From assembly GCA_001695595.3 (NCBI GenBank), contig MBPM02000097.1:1-64000 (forward strand): a stretch of DNA of 64,000 nt, written 5' to 3'. A model generated the notes under the pieces. The model was not told where the DNA came from, searched no databases, and saw nothing but the letters and a program-made list of their open reading frames with translations. This document shows positions 45,082-55,300 of this stretch, in pieces; position 1 is the first letter of the stretch, and each line of letters begins with the position of its first letter. The DNA is from Plasmopara viticola (Eukaryota > Oomycota > Peronosporomycetes > Peronosporales > Peronosporaceae). Position numbers and translations under genes: made by a program.

Positions 45082-46443
45082 ATGTTAGCGATGGCGCTTC
45101 CGGAGCCCACCGTCATGATGAACCACCGCGGAGAGCGGGTCATACCGCTCTCGTACCCCATGATACCCCAGAGAAAGGTCAAGACGCGCAAACTCTCGGT
45201 TATGGAGGGCGACTACGAGTACGTGCACCAGACTAAGAAGCCGCGCAATGACTACAACCTCGAGCCCGAGCTTGAGGCAATTGCGTTTGGCATGAAGCGC
45301 CCGAGCGCTGAGAAAGTCACTCCTTTTGATCTGCATCTACAAGCAGTGTACGAGGGGAATGCAGAAGACGGCGTGCAGTTCTTTGAGTCTCATGGTTACT
45401 ACGATATTAGTGACGCCAATACGGTGGAGATGTTCCGTCAGAACTTTGGATTGGGAGACGAATTCTGGCTAGACACGGACGCACAAGAGGAGGACTTTTT
45501 GTGCAACACCCTTGTTCCTGCTGTCTACCCATTCGGATCGCATCAGCAAATTATGAGCTCGAGTAAATTGTTACATCGGGAGCGTTCTAGTTCCGGTCGA
45601 TTCACCCTTTTGGATGACGAAGGGAACGAAGTGGACGACGACGCATTGTGGGAGATGCAACGTGAAGATCGTATGAAAGCCAAGAGCTTGGAATTGGACG
45701 ACGAGGACCTTGTCGAGCTCGCACACGATGAAGTAGTCCTCGTGCGAGCAATCACATTTATTCGATCGGAAAAGATTCAATTGCGAGAGTTTTTGACGCA
45801 GGCTTTTCAAGATGAACAGGCCCGTTCAGGCCGCCCTTCAGGTCCTGTGTTACGACCTTCGTTACAAATGGATGTGCCTCGATCCATAGCCCCAGCTGAT
45901 CTTGAACTGCCGCCGTATTGCGGCTATGTGAATTTATTAAAAGACACGATTCCGTTTTTGATGCGTAGCTGGCACAAGCGCTGGTTTTACTTGGACTTCC
46001 AAGCCGGTCTTGTACTCATGTACAAACGTAGCTACTGGAAGAGTCCACGTGGAATGATTGACTTGCGTAATGTGGCACACATTGAAAAAATGAGTCAATG
46101 CGATTTTCGCCTTGACTTTCTCGGTTCGGACTCGAATGCGATGCTCATGCGCTCAAAAACGCCGGAAGAGTCGGAATTGTGGGTGCATTTGCTGCGTTTT
46201 GCTAAGCAGGCGACGCATGGAGTGCCGAATCTTACGACGTCTGTGACGGATACTTCGAAGATGCTAAAAAAGACGAACAAAAAGAATCAAATTGACGTGC
46301 TGGCACGACTATTGCAGACTTCAGCCAACAATGCATCGTCGAGTCACCTCCGTGCTATTGCTCAGGCCTCGGCTGTTGCCGCCTCTGCTGTGTCCAGACG
46401 CACTTGTAAACCCGCCAAATTCCATCATGCCCTTACGGCATAG
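45082..46443 (+). CDS. PH-domain protein, otherwise unknown
   Basis: Single exon, ATG 45082 to TAG 46443, 453 residues. Residues about 279-376 form a pleckstrin-homology domain: YCGYVNLLKD, RSWHKRWFYLD, the strand VLMYKRSYWKSP, and the closing helix with the invariant Trp (ESELWVHLLRFAKQA). The N-terminal 270 residues are acidic and probably partly disordered (DDEGNEVDDDALWEM), with a conserved-looking ELEAIAFGM segment. The C-terminus is Ser/Ala-rich and basic. PH domains bind phosphoinositides or protein partners at membranes; here the WHKRWF stretch supplies basic residues in the first loop. No catalytic domain is present. It opens the compact gene-rich half of the window. Confidence 0.85.
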   Translation: MLAMALPEPTVMMNHRGERVIPLSYPMIPQRKVKTRKLSVMEGDYEYVHQTKKPRNDYNLEPELEAIAFGMKRPSAEKVTPFDLHLQAVYEGNAEDGVQFFESHGYYDISDANTVEMFRQNFGLGDEFWLDTDAQEEDFLCNTLVPAVYPFGSHQQIMSSSKLLHRERSSSGRFTLLDDEGNEVDDDALWEMQREDRMKAKSLELDDEDLVELAHDEVVLVRAITFIRSEKIQLREFLTQAFQDEQARSGRPSGPVLRPSLQMDVPRSIAPADLELPPYCGYVNLLKDTIPFLMRSWHKRWFYLDFQAGLVLMYKRSYWKSPRGMIDLRNVAHIEKMSQCDFRLDFLGSDSNAMLMRSKTPEESELWVHLLRFAKQATHGVPNLTTSVTDTSKMLKKTNKKNQIDVLARLLQTSANNASSSHLRAIAQASAVAASAVSRRTCKPAKFHHALTA

Positions 46444-46732
46444 ATAGTGGCGCAATTGGATGCAGCAGACATGAAATTACTTCAGCAAAAGATGCTGAGA
46501 AGAAAAAAAGCAAACAGTGTAGTGTCAAGACGATTTTGCCTTTGGTTGTGTCATGCTCGCATCGGAGCAAGTGACACGAGCATTCAGCAAACGCCTTGAC
46601 ATGTTCATAGCCAAATCATGCAACAACAACCCGGCATTAAAGCAACAAAAAAGTCGGCGCTGCTTTGACCGTCAAATTTAACAAATTTAAAGAATTTTTT
46701 TTTTTGTAATCGTACAGTTAAGTTTTAGCAGT

Positions 46733-48806
46733 TTAGACACCCACCCTCGGACGCTGTGGCAAGCACAAATTGTAGAAGCTACCCTTAGCGAAAGATGTGG
46801 TCTTGCGCCAGCTGCACGGCACTGCTTTGTAGCCTTCGAGGGCAACTGTCTGGTGTTGGATTGTGGCCAGATTCTCGTCGCCGGTATAGTGCGGGTCTAG
46901 CGTCAGAAACGCACAGACGCCAGTATCCGGATGGTAATCGACACCTAACAAAGTAAAGGCCAGTTGCCCCCCACCCATCATAACTGGCGATCCTTGGGTT
47001 TCGAAATGGTAGAGTAACTCACGTGCTACGTCAGGCAATCGCGTGCCACTAGGGACACTAAGCGATCGAAACGTCACACCAAACAACTCGTCGAGAACGT
47101 AACCTACTTCTAGACTGCCAATCCACTCGGTCGAACCTTGAAATTGAGCAGGCTTGTCGCCAATCTTGACCAGCACACGCTGAATTTGCTCGTGCGAGAG
47201 GAATGGGTGCTGGGTATAGTGCTGTAGGAATAGCCACGACGCCAGCGTCTGTAACGATCGGTACGCACAGCCCCAGCCTTTATCATTGATGCCTTGCTGG
47301 AGGTAATGATAGTAGCCATAGAAACCGTCTACCAAAGCCGATTGGCTTTGCTCTCCGAGGCCCGAGCTTGGAACACCTTCGTGCACATTAACTAGCACAT
47401 TGCTTGTAGCAAGCCACTCGCCTTGTTGAGCTAGCGAACACCCGTGGGAAAGACGGAAAAGAGGCTGGTGTAATGGCTGCAAGAATGCGCGGTGCAAGTC
47501 CTCGAGCGTTTTCACGTCGTCGTTGTTAGAGCTCGTGTTAGCGCTCGAAGTAAGAGTTAGTGGAAACATTGCTCCAATTAAGGGAAATTGATGCGTTGTT
47601 ATAGAGTCCACGTCCTCGGAGGCAGGTTTGAGTCGACTGGCCACGTTTGTCAGCTGATTGTAAAGTTGATGACGAAGCAATGCCAGCATTTTCTCCATCG
47701 ACGAGTCCACGGGCACCACAACGAATGCTTCACAATGTGCATGATAGCGTTTGTGAAGAGTTTTGGAGGCAGAAAGCGCTGGAATCGTCAATACGGGAGC
47801 AGCCCCATCGGTCTGGGATAGCGCTAGACTGATAAGCAACTCGATGTTGGCTACGTTGCCATACTCTAGACTTTGAAGGTAGCTTACTTGATCTTCTAAT
47901 TCTTTCTTCGTGGCTGTCGCCTTCTCAATCCCTTTGATGTGTTTCTTATCATTCTTCTTTTTACTCTTCGTCCCTTTATAGTCGCCTACATTATCCTTTT
48001 CCGGTAGGATGGATTCTAAGGGCACGACCTTGTTATTTGAAGATACGACATCTTCCCCACGTTCGTTAAGGATGTAAAATCCCCTGCCTTTTTTGCCATG
48101 TTTACAACCAACTCGCACGTAAAAGTCTCCATCTTCGTGCGTAGCAGCCACGTACTTCTCCACGCGACGTATAAACGCATTCTTGTCTCCAAAAACGTCA
48201 AAATCCACCATACAACGCAATGGAGCAAATCCAATAACACGATAAAAATCGTGAGCATGCAAACATTGGACCACTTGCATCTCAATTAATGTAGCTTTTC
48301 CAGTTTTGCAATGAAACATTTTCAGTGCCTGCGCTGTCATTTCATACACCAAAACAAAACCTTCCGCCTTTTCATCGCTCGTTGCTTGAAGTGCAGCAGA
48401 CTCTATTCATTGCATCAAGCATTTAGTGTCCCAAATTGTTCATGTCAGATTATTTCTTTTAAATGAAGCGCATACCAAGCTGATTATCGTTGTTGCAAGC
48501 TTCTCCACGCACAATGACAAAGCGTCCAATACAAGAGATACCCCCTGGAAGGTAGCGCATATAAGTAACGTCACCAGTGTCGTCCGGCGATGGGTGCAAT
48601 AAGCCCCAAACTGCAACTTGTTGCATGCCTGACGCTTCATTCCCACTAGGCATTATGTCACGGCGTGTGCCAAGGATCGTGCCACAGGCTAGCACAGAAG
48701 ATGGTGACATGTTGTCACCATTTTCAACATCCTCGCGTTGAGTAAAACGCTGCAAAGATCGTAGCAATGGCCGTGGAAAAAAGCCCTGCAATGAACCCTG
48801 CATCAT
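46733..48806 (-). CDS. UFSP2: UfSP2-like UFM1-specific protease, two exons
   Basis: The C-terminal 210 residues are a clear peptidase C78 domain: GFYGYYHYLQQGINDKGWGC (catalytic Cys in WGCAYRSLQT), GDKPAQF, EWIGSLEV, PVMMGGG, the Asp and His in LDPHYTG, and the ending FYNLCLPQRP. UfSP2 matures the ubiquitin-like protein UFM1 and removes it from targets, largely at the ER. I join the ORF at 48806-48476 to 48333-46733 through a 142-nt intron (donor GTATGC at 48475, acceptor ATGACAG ending 48334, phase 1), giving 643 residues with Cys466, Asp590 and His592. The join replaces a weak in-frame Met and restores an N-terminal domain with LPGGISCIGRFVI, resembling the N-terminal region of plant UfSP. 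If not spliced, the protease starts at ATG 48340. Confidence 0.88.
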
Positions 48807-49120
48807 TTCGCGCGCGAATTTTGGATATCAAGCTAAATAATCGAGAGAGTTGATGCTGTTGTTTTGTCGTATTAAGCTAAAATAGGAGATTAACAAGGCG
48901 CGATTAATTTTACGGTAATTACAGTGACTGGTGGACCACAAACGGGACGAGGATCGTAAATTGAATACGATGTACACGAAATACACCAAGCTACGTTAAT
49001 GCCAAAACCCAGATTTTACTATGAAATGCTATTAACCTTCAGGAATTATAGTATTGTATACCAAGGTAATAGTCTCTATATATCGATAAATTAGATTTAA
49101 TCAGTAAAAAGCGACGCCCC
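48807..49120. promoter_or_regulatory. Shared upstream region of divergent UfSP2 and effector genes
   Basis: The 314 bp between two outward-facing start codons must hold both promoters. It is AT-rich. No clear TCAYTYY initiator with a flanking promoter region was found on either strand. Confidence 0.4.
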
Positions 49121-52099
49121 ATGCGGACGCGCATCATCTTCCTCGGTGGATTTTGTCTCTGTTTCTCGTTAAAATGTGCAGGTCGGCGCATATCTTCCTT
49201 AAGACCCGCAGATACAAATGGAACGAACCAACAGATACCTTCGCAACTCAACAACACATCTGAGGCAGCCATAATCGACACTGCTGGCAAGTCCAAGGAG
49301 GAGGAGCGGGCTTTCAATGGCCTCTATACAAAGGTTAAGTCGGTCTTGCGTGACCTTCCAACCGAAGTGGCTTGGTTAAGAATGGATCTCGTGAAAGCGC
49401 TCGAAGTAGTTCCTGCTCTTGAAAAGGAAGAAACTGTGGAGACCAGCGCAGTGTATCGCGAATGGCTTTATCGTGCGGCAGCTCTCGTTGGTACAAACGA
49501 TATCCCCCTGACCACAATTATCCAGTCGCTTAAGACAAAGATCGCGAAAGGAGAGACAGAGGGGCTGTACCATTGGCTTGTAAAGCACGAAAGGCTTGCA
49601 AAAGACGAACTGACTGCTTTAATACGCTCAAATTGTGGGGCAGAGACGTACACCAAATGGATAACGTCTGCTCAACGCGGTGAAGATCTCGATCGGCTGC
49701 TAGCGGAGTCAGCAACAACATCAAACATTGCGACACTGCACGCGCAGTTTCTACGCGTCGTTGGCCTGCGAAAGTTTGTCGACGCACTCCTAGTAGACAT
49801 GGCATCACTTCCTGCGACTAGTAGCGTGGCGTATGGCAGGTGGCAAGCCGAGTTCAAACACCCTGGGGAAATTTTTAAAAGTCTCGATCTTGGGAATGAG
49901 TTTGTTGACACCCAAATGCTCCCACGGTGGCTCGAATATGTCCAATGGTATCGTCAGACTTTGCCTTTAAGTGACAAATACTTGCTTCACTTGTTGACGA
50001 AAGGCAAGTCACTTGTCGAAGTGGTAGAGATGTCTGCAATTATTCGACAGTCGACGGAAATTATGGACGTTCCCAATAAGTTGCTCAATAGGGTGTTCAC
50101 CACTTCCACACGCAGCGAAAAGGTTCTTGATGATTGGTTACAAAGTAGTATGGGTCCCGAAAAAGCACTCATCTATCTACATCTTGATGACAAAAGCAAA
50201 CGCAATACTGAGCACTTCATTCTGTGGCTCAAGTATGTCCATCGATACGTGCGTTACGAAGATGGCAATTATGGTGATTTGCTGAATTTGCTAACGATAT
50301 CGACAACGGAAATCTCCTTGTTTCGAGAACTCTATATGTTTCGTCAACATCCGAGTGTGGCCAAGTCGACTGAAGTCAAGCTCGTAATTGATGACTTGCT
50401 GATCTACACACTTTTTGCCAGCAAATGGAGCAATTGGCGTGATGGATTGGTTCATTTAAAAGGCAGTGGGACATTGTTTATCGATAAGAAATTTATTCAG
50501 TTGTTCAAGTCAAGAAATGCACCCGAAGAGATGACGCCGCTGTATGTTTGGCTTCAAACGCAAGAAAAGCTTGCGTCAAGCCAACTTGAAGCAATGCCAA
50601 TAACAGCTGTGGGTGAATTAAATGTCGGAAAGGTGTCGAGCTCAAAGCTTTCTTTCGACGACAAATTCAAAGAGTTTTTGCAGCAACGATTGCCATCCAT
50701 TCAGTTTCGATGCGTCAAAGGCATAAAGGGGCTCGCAAACGAATTGCTACTTGACATTGCTTCCAATCCTGTAGCTAGATATGACTTGTATAAGGTGTGG
50801 CAGATTGGCAAAAAGCATCCTGCGGAAATTTTTGGCCTACTGCATCTCCGTGAGAAGGGGGAGGATGCTGTGATGATTGAGCAGTGGGTCAAATACATGC
50901 ACTGGTATCGTCTTGAAGTTGAACCTTTTATCGAAGACGACGTGTTTCGCTTACTGACAGAAGGTGTGTCTCTGTTGGAGACAATGAAATTGACTGTAGC
51001 GCTTCGACAATGTCCGGGAATGGAGAGCATCACCGAGCGCATGCTGGACCGGGTAGTTCTTTCTCCCGTACTCAGTAAACATTTTATTGGCGTATGTCTA
51101 GTGAACGAAGTCCAGCCAACCATCATTTTAAGATTTTTGCATCTTGACGGGATTAAAGGTAAAATTGATCGTTTTTCCGTATTGCTCAATTATGTTGCTC
51201 TATATTTGCGCGGCCGCGATGGTATGGAAAGACAAAACGCTTTCAGCTACAATGATCTGCTCAGTCAGCTGATGAAATCAAGCAGTTCAACAGCATTGGC
51301 GGAAGAGCTTGAACAATTTCGATACGGATCAAATTCGCAATCGGCTGAGGTTGAACGCGTTGTCGAAGACATGCTGATTTACTTGGCTGTTCAAAGTCCA
51401 AGCACTAACAGGCTTCCGGGCGTGATTAGATTAGAAGGCAGCGGGTGGTTGTTCACCGACGTCAAATTTAATCAGCTTGTGAAGTCAAAGACATCACTGG
51501 AAGAGATAATGCCGCTATATAAATGGCTTGCAAACAAGTTGAATCTTGCAACAAAACATCTGCTGAGCCTGCCGTATTCAGCACTCAGCAAGCACGGAAT
51601 TTTGGATTGGCAAAAAACTGGTTTAAGGACAAGCAAACTTTTTCGGTCGCTGAATGTGTTTGAAAAAGACACAAAGGAACGGCCGGAACTAATCAGCCAG
51701 TTTAATCGCGTTGCTAGCTTACGGAAGCTTAAAGACGAGATGCTGACAAAGGTACTTCAAGTTCCATTACTTCCTGCAACTAGGAAGCAGTTATTTGAAG
51801 TATGGCGGGATAGTGAAATGCACCCCGCCGTCATTTTTGAAAGCCTGCGTCTTAATGAAAAGCTGGGTAACAACCCAGATTTTAACATGTGGGTGGAATA
51901 TCTGGATGATTTTAAGACTTTTAGCGACGTTGGCGTGTTTCGATTGCTAACAAATGAAAAGTCGAAAGATGAAGTGGATGCAGTGCTTGCTCAACTGAAA
52001 CAATCTCCGCCTGTTGGCAACTTTTTTGATCGCATGGTGTCATTGAAAGCTGAAAATAATAGACGCAGTAATCATCTACCGGCGCGGGATCATGAATAA
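49121..52099 (+). CDS. Giant secreted WY/LWY-repeat effector candidate with degenerate RXLR-EER
   Basis: Single exon, ATG 49121, 992 residues. Residues 1-20 form a signal peptide (MRTRIIFLGGFCLCFSLKC). SSLR at 25-28 stands where RXLR is expected, followed by EEER at 60-63 after an acidic, Asn/Ser-rich linker. From about 80 on the protein is all helical with tandem WY/LWY-like modules. One signature recurs three times: W-x5-HPxxIFxxLxL followed 25-30 residues later by W-x2-Y-x2-(W/F)YR or similar, at residues 241-277, 560-596 and 895-930. Between them lie shared blocks (LLTKGKSLVE / LLTEGVSLLE / LLTNEKSKDE; LKGSGTLF / LEGSGWLF). The protein is thus built from about three supermodules of 320-335 residues, the last incomplete. 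LWY effectors such as PSR2 act inside host cells; a target cannot be inferred here. Confidence 0.85.
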   Translation: MRTRIIFLGGFCLCFSLKCAGRRISSLRPADTNGTNQQIPSQLNNTSEAAIIDTAGKSKEEERAFNGLYTKVKSVLRDLPTEVAWLRMDLVKALEVVPALEKEETVETSAVYREWLYRAAALVGTNDIPLTTIIQSLKTKIAKGETEGLYHWLVKHERLAKDELTALIRSNCGAETYTKWITSAQRGEDLDRLLAESATTSNIATLHAQFLRVVGLRKFVDALLVDMASLPATSSVAYGRWQAEFKHPGEIFKSLDLGNEFVDTQMLPRWLEYVQWYRQTLPLSDKYLLHLLTKGKSLVEVVEMSAIIRQSTEIMDVPNKLLNRVFTTSTRSEKVLDDWLQSSMGPEKALIYLHLDDKSKRNTEHFILWLKYVHRYVRYEDGNYGDLLNLLTISTTEISLFRELYMFRQHPSVAKSTEVKLVIDDLLIYTLFASKWSNWRDGLVHLKGSGTLFIDKKFIQLFKSRNAPEEMTPLYVWLQTQEKLASSQLEAMPITAVGELNVGKVSSSKLSFDDKFKEFLQQRLPSIQFRCVKGIKGLANELLLDIASNPVARYDLYKVWQIGKKHPAEIFGLLHLREKGEDAVMIEQWVKYMHWYRLEVEPFIEDDVFRLLTEGVSLLETMKLTVALRQCPGMESITERMLDRVVLSPVLSKHFIGVCLVNEVQPTIILRFLHLDGIKGKIDRFSVLLNYVALYLRGRDGMERQNAFSYNDLLSQLMKSSSSTALAEELEQFRYGSNSQSAEVERVVEDMLIYLAVQSPSTNRLPGVIRLEGSGWLFTDVKFNQLVKSKTSLEEIMPLYKWLANKLNLATKHLLSLPYSALSKHGILDWQKTGLRTSKLFRSLNVFEKDTKERPELISQFNRVASLRKLKDEMLTKVLQVPLLPATRKQLFEVWRDSEMHPAVIFESLRLNEKLGNNPDFNMWVEYLDDFKTFSDVGVFRLLTNEKSKDEVDAVLAQLKQSPPVGNFFDRMVSLKAENNRRSNHLPARDHE

Positions 52100-52376
52100 T
52101 TTTTATTGTTCGCAAGTGCTTGACGATTCTGTGAGGAGAGCGTGTGAGAGTGATCAAATTGATGAAAGGTTTGTCAGCTTGAAGTGAAGCTAATGCAAAA
52201 ATTGATCGTAGAGCTTTATAGCTCAAATATACAATTTTTGTAAAATATTCAGTAGTGTCAGCGAAGAATATAAACCCTTTATGGCTGTGTGTCATTGGTA
52301 AATATCCCACAAGGTTGTTTAAAAATCCCATTTATTAGCTAGTCTTTTAGCGTACGTGGCGATAGGAAAGGACAGC

Positions 52377-55300
52377 ATGCAGGCCTTGCTAAGCCGCATA
52401 GCGGTCGCGCCTCCAGAGCCAGAGGCGGTGTCCTCACTCACAGGCGTCTCCGTGGATAGCTCAGCCTTCTCCTCGCTTTCTCCTTCGTCCCGTACGCCAT
52501 CACAGAATGCGACGAATGCAGTGTTACCTCCTATTTCAACTGCAGTCAAGACGAAGATTACAGTGGCCGTCGAGTGCTTGCAGTTTGCGACGCTGTTGGG
52601 CGAACGCAAACAGGCAATGACGGGTCTTTCAACGTTGGCGCAGAGTTTCAATGCCAGGCAGCAGTTGAATGGCCATAGCGACAGTCGTGTCGAAGCCACA
52701 GTTGAAGAGCAGGAATTGGGTGCTACTGCGGTACCAGCCGTCCTCGCAGCGCTCGTGTCGGACCCACGGGATACAGAGCTCATGGAGACCATGCTCGAGT
52801 TTCTACACTACATTGTAAGCCGCGCACCTGCAGTCGCGCTGGTATTGCTCACAGAGCCGCCCGAACCAGCTCCATGGGGCATGCAAACGAGTCTCACACT
52901 GCTCCAAGACCCGTCGCCGTGGATTCGAGGCCCTGCGATTGCTTTAGTCCGCACACTACAAGATGCTCAGCCTCGGGCTTTTGCCAAGTCGGTGTGCGAG
53001 TGTAAAGAGGGCCTTCGACGCCTTCTCGAGGTTGTTGAGGACCGACGCGAGCATATCCGAGACGCAGCTTTGGCTGTACTTAGTCAATTGACTGGCCAAG
53101 ACAAGAATGCCCAGCATTTTTTGGCCTTTGAAGAAGGGTTTGGCCGATTGTTTCAGATAATGGAAGTCGAAGGCTTGACCGAGGCGGGCGCAAGTGATGC
53201 GAGTACTGTCATTGCAGATTGTCTACAGATTGTCAACAATCTCGTGCGCGATAATCTCATGACGCAGACTTTATTTCTCGAGATGCCACTTTTGGAGTCC
53301 CATGTGCCAAGGATTTTACGACTCTCGGGGATTGAGGAAGACAGTGAAGAGATAGATACAATGACGTTTACACGAAGAAAGCGCGTGTTGAAATTAGGAC
53401 TTCAGCTTGTGCGCTTTCTAGTTGCAGGACTGTATGAAGGAAGAAACGAGGCGTTGTTGGATGAAGGAGCTCAGCGTGATCAGGCGCGTAAAGCCCAAGA
53501 GTTGGCGAGGATACAAAGTCTCGTAGCGCGGCAAGAGGCACTGATGGGTGCAATCGGCGAACTGGTGTGCGCTTCTCGAGACGCACTGACGGATTTGCGC
53601 CTGCAAGCAATGGATCTGCTACGACTTGTGAGCGAACGGAATGGCGGTGCGCAGATGATTCTCATAAACTTGTACGCGGTCCCGTCAGGGCGCAATGTAT
53701 TGGCAGAGCTCGTGCATCTTGACGTTGGGATTGAGAGTGACGAGTCACCTGTTGCAGCTGCAGCCTCAGCATTTTTGGATTCGCTTTTTGAGGGAAACGA
53801 AGGAGCTCGGATGGCGGTCTTGCAGCAGATCCAGACGCCTCCTCCTCCGCCAAGTTCTGCAGGTGTTGACGGATCGAGTAAAGAGTCTGAAGCAAGTTCT
53901 CTTCCTCTTTCAGCAGGCCGGAGATTACTTGATGCATTTATTGTGAACATCGACAATATTGCTCAGTGTGGAGACAGCACTAGCGTGGAGACGCTGAATT
54001 TAAAGCTCGCAGTGGCTTGGAAAGCGAGTCATCGACTAGCAAGTTTACTTGCCGACAGTTCGTACTGCAAAGAGCTTGCGCTTCGCGTGCCAGCCGAGTA
54101 CACCGATCCACAGGCTCGTGTGGTGCCAGGAGGCTTGTTTCTTTCACGTTGCCTCCGATCAATACGATCTTTGTCGGATGAAAAGAAGACTCCTGCCGTT
54201 CAGTCGATTTTTTTTCAAGCCAAAATATCATTGCTTGTTCTTTTAATTCGCTGGTGTCATGGCTGTCCCAAGGCTGTACGTGAAATTGTGGGCTCTGTGT
54301 CAAATCTGTCCGTGCTTGTGGATACGCTTTCCGAGCAGCAAGTGCCTGTGTCTCAGCGAAGACGATCCGAGTTGACGCAGTTTCGGGGTATGATTGCGCT
54401 TCTGTTTGGCTGTTGCTTGGAGTTTCTATGTGAAGACGAAGAAGAGCAAGCTTTAAAGCTTGCCAACACTCCCATACAAGCAGCAGGGGATATAGGACTA
54501 GGATCACACATGACACGAGACGAACTTCTTCAAATGATGAGCAAACGTCTGGGTTTAGAGCGATTTACTGATGCTCTGGTTCAGTTTCAGCAGTCTCCCG
54601 CTTTGCTCGCGTGTTCTCGAGTTAGCAAGAAGCAAAGCTCGCGCGTTGTACTCGCCCACCGCGCAGCCTACGATGTAAGTGACACAACTGTTTTAGGGGA
54701 AAAGTCGGGTGGAGTTGAGGAAGCGCACTATTTGTTTTTATTATATGAACGAAGCTTCACCGTCTTTTATCGCGAGATGGCCGAGCGCGTCCAAAAACGC
54801 GTGATTGCCATTTACACTGGAGTCGATACCGCATCGTCGCGTGCTTCTAATGTGAATTCCAGCACTCCGAATGCAATGGGTGCTTACCAGGACCTCATTC
54901 GAATGCAAGACAAACAAATCCAGGACCTGAAACGGCAAGTGTATGAGCTCAAAGAGTGTCAAGGAGGCATTTCCAATGACAATGAAACGATGCAAACACG
55001 AGAACAAGAATTGATAAACCGCTTGGCGACTCAACGGGAGCAGTTTGAGCAAGACAAAGCAGACTTGGAAAGCCAAAATAAAGCTTTGTCTCAATTAATC
55101 ATTGAGAAGGAGACTCGATTGAAAGGACTTACGATGACGTATGAACAGCTCGAACGAGAACATCAACAATGCGAACAAGCGCTAGCTGTCGCTCGCGCAA
55201 GGGTCGATGAACTTCAATCATCGCTGCCTTTGAGCAATTTGAACGAAGAGCTTGACACTTTGCGAGTGGCTTTGGATACAGAAACCAATCAGCGATTGCG

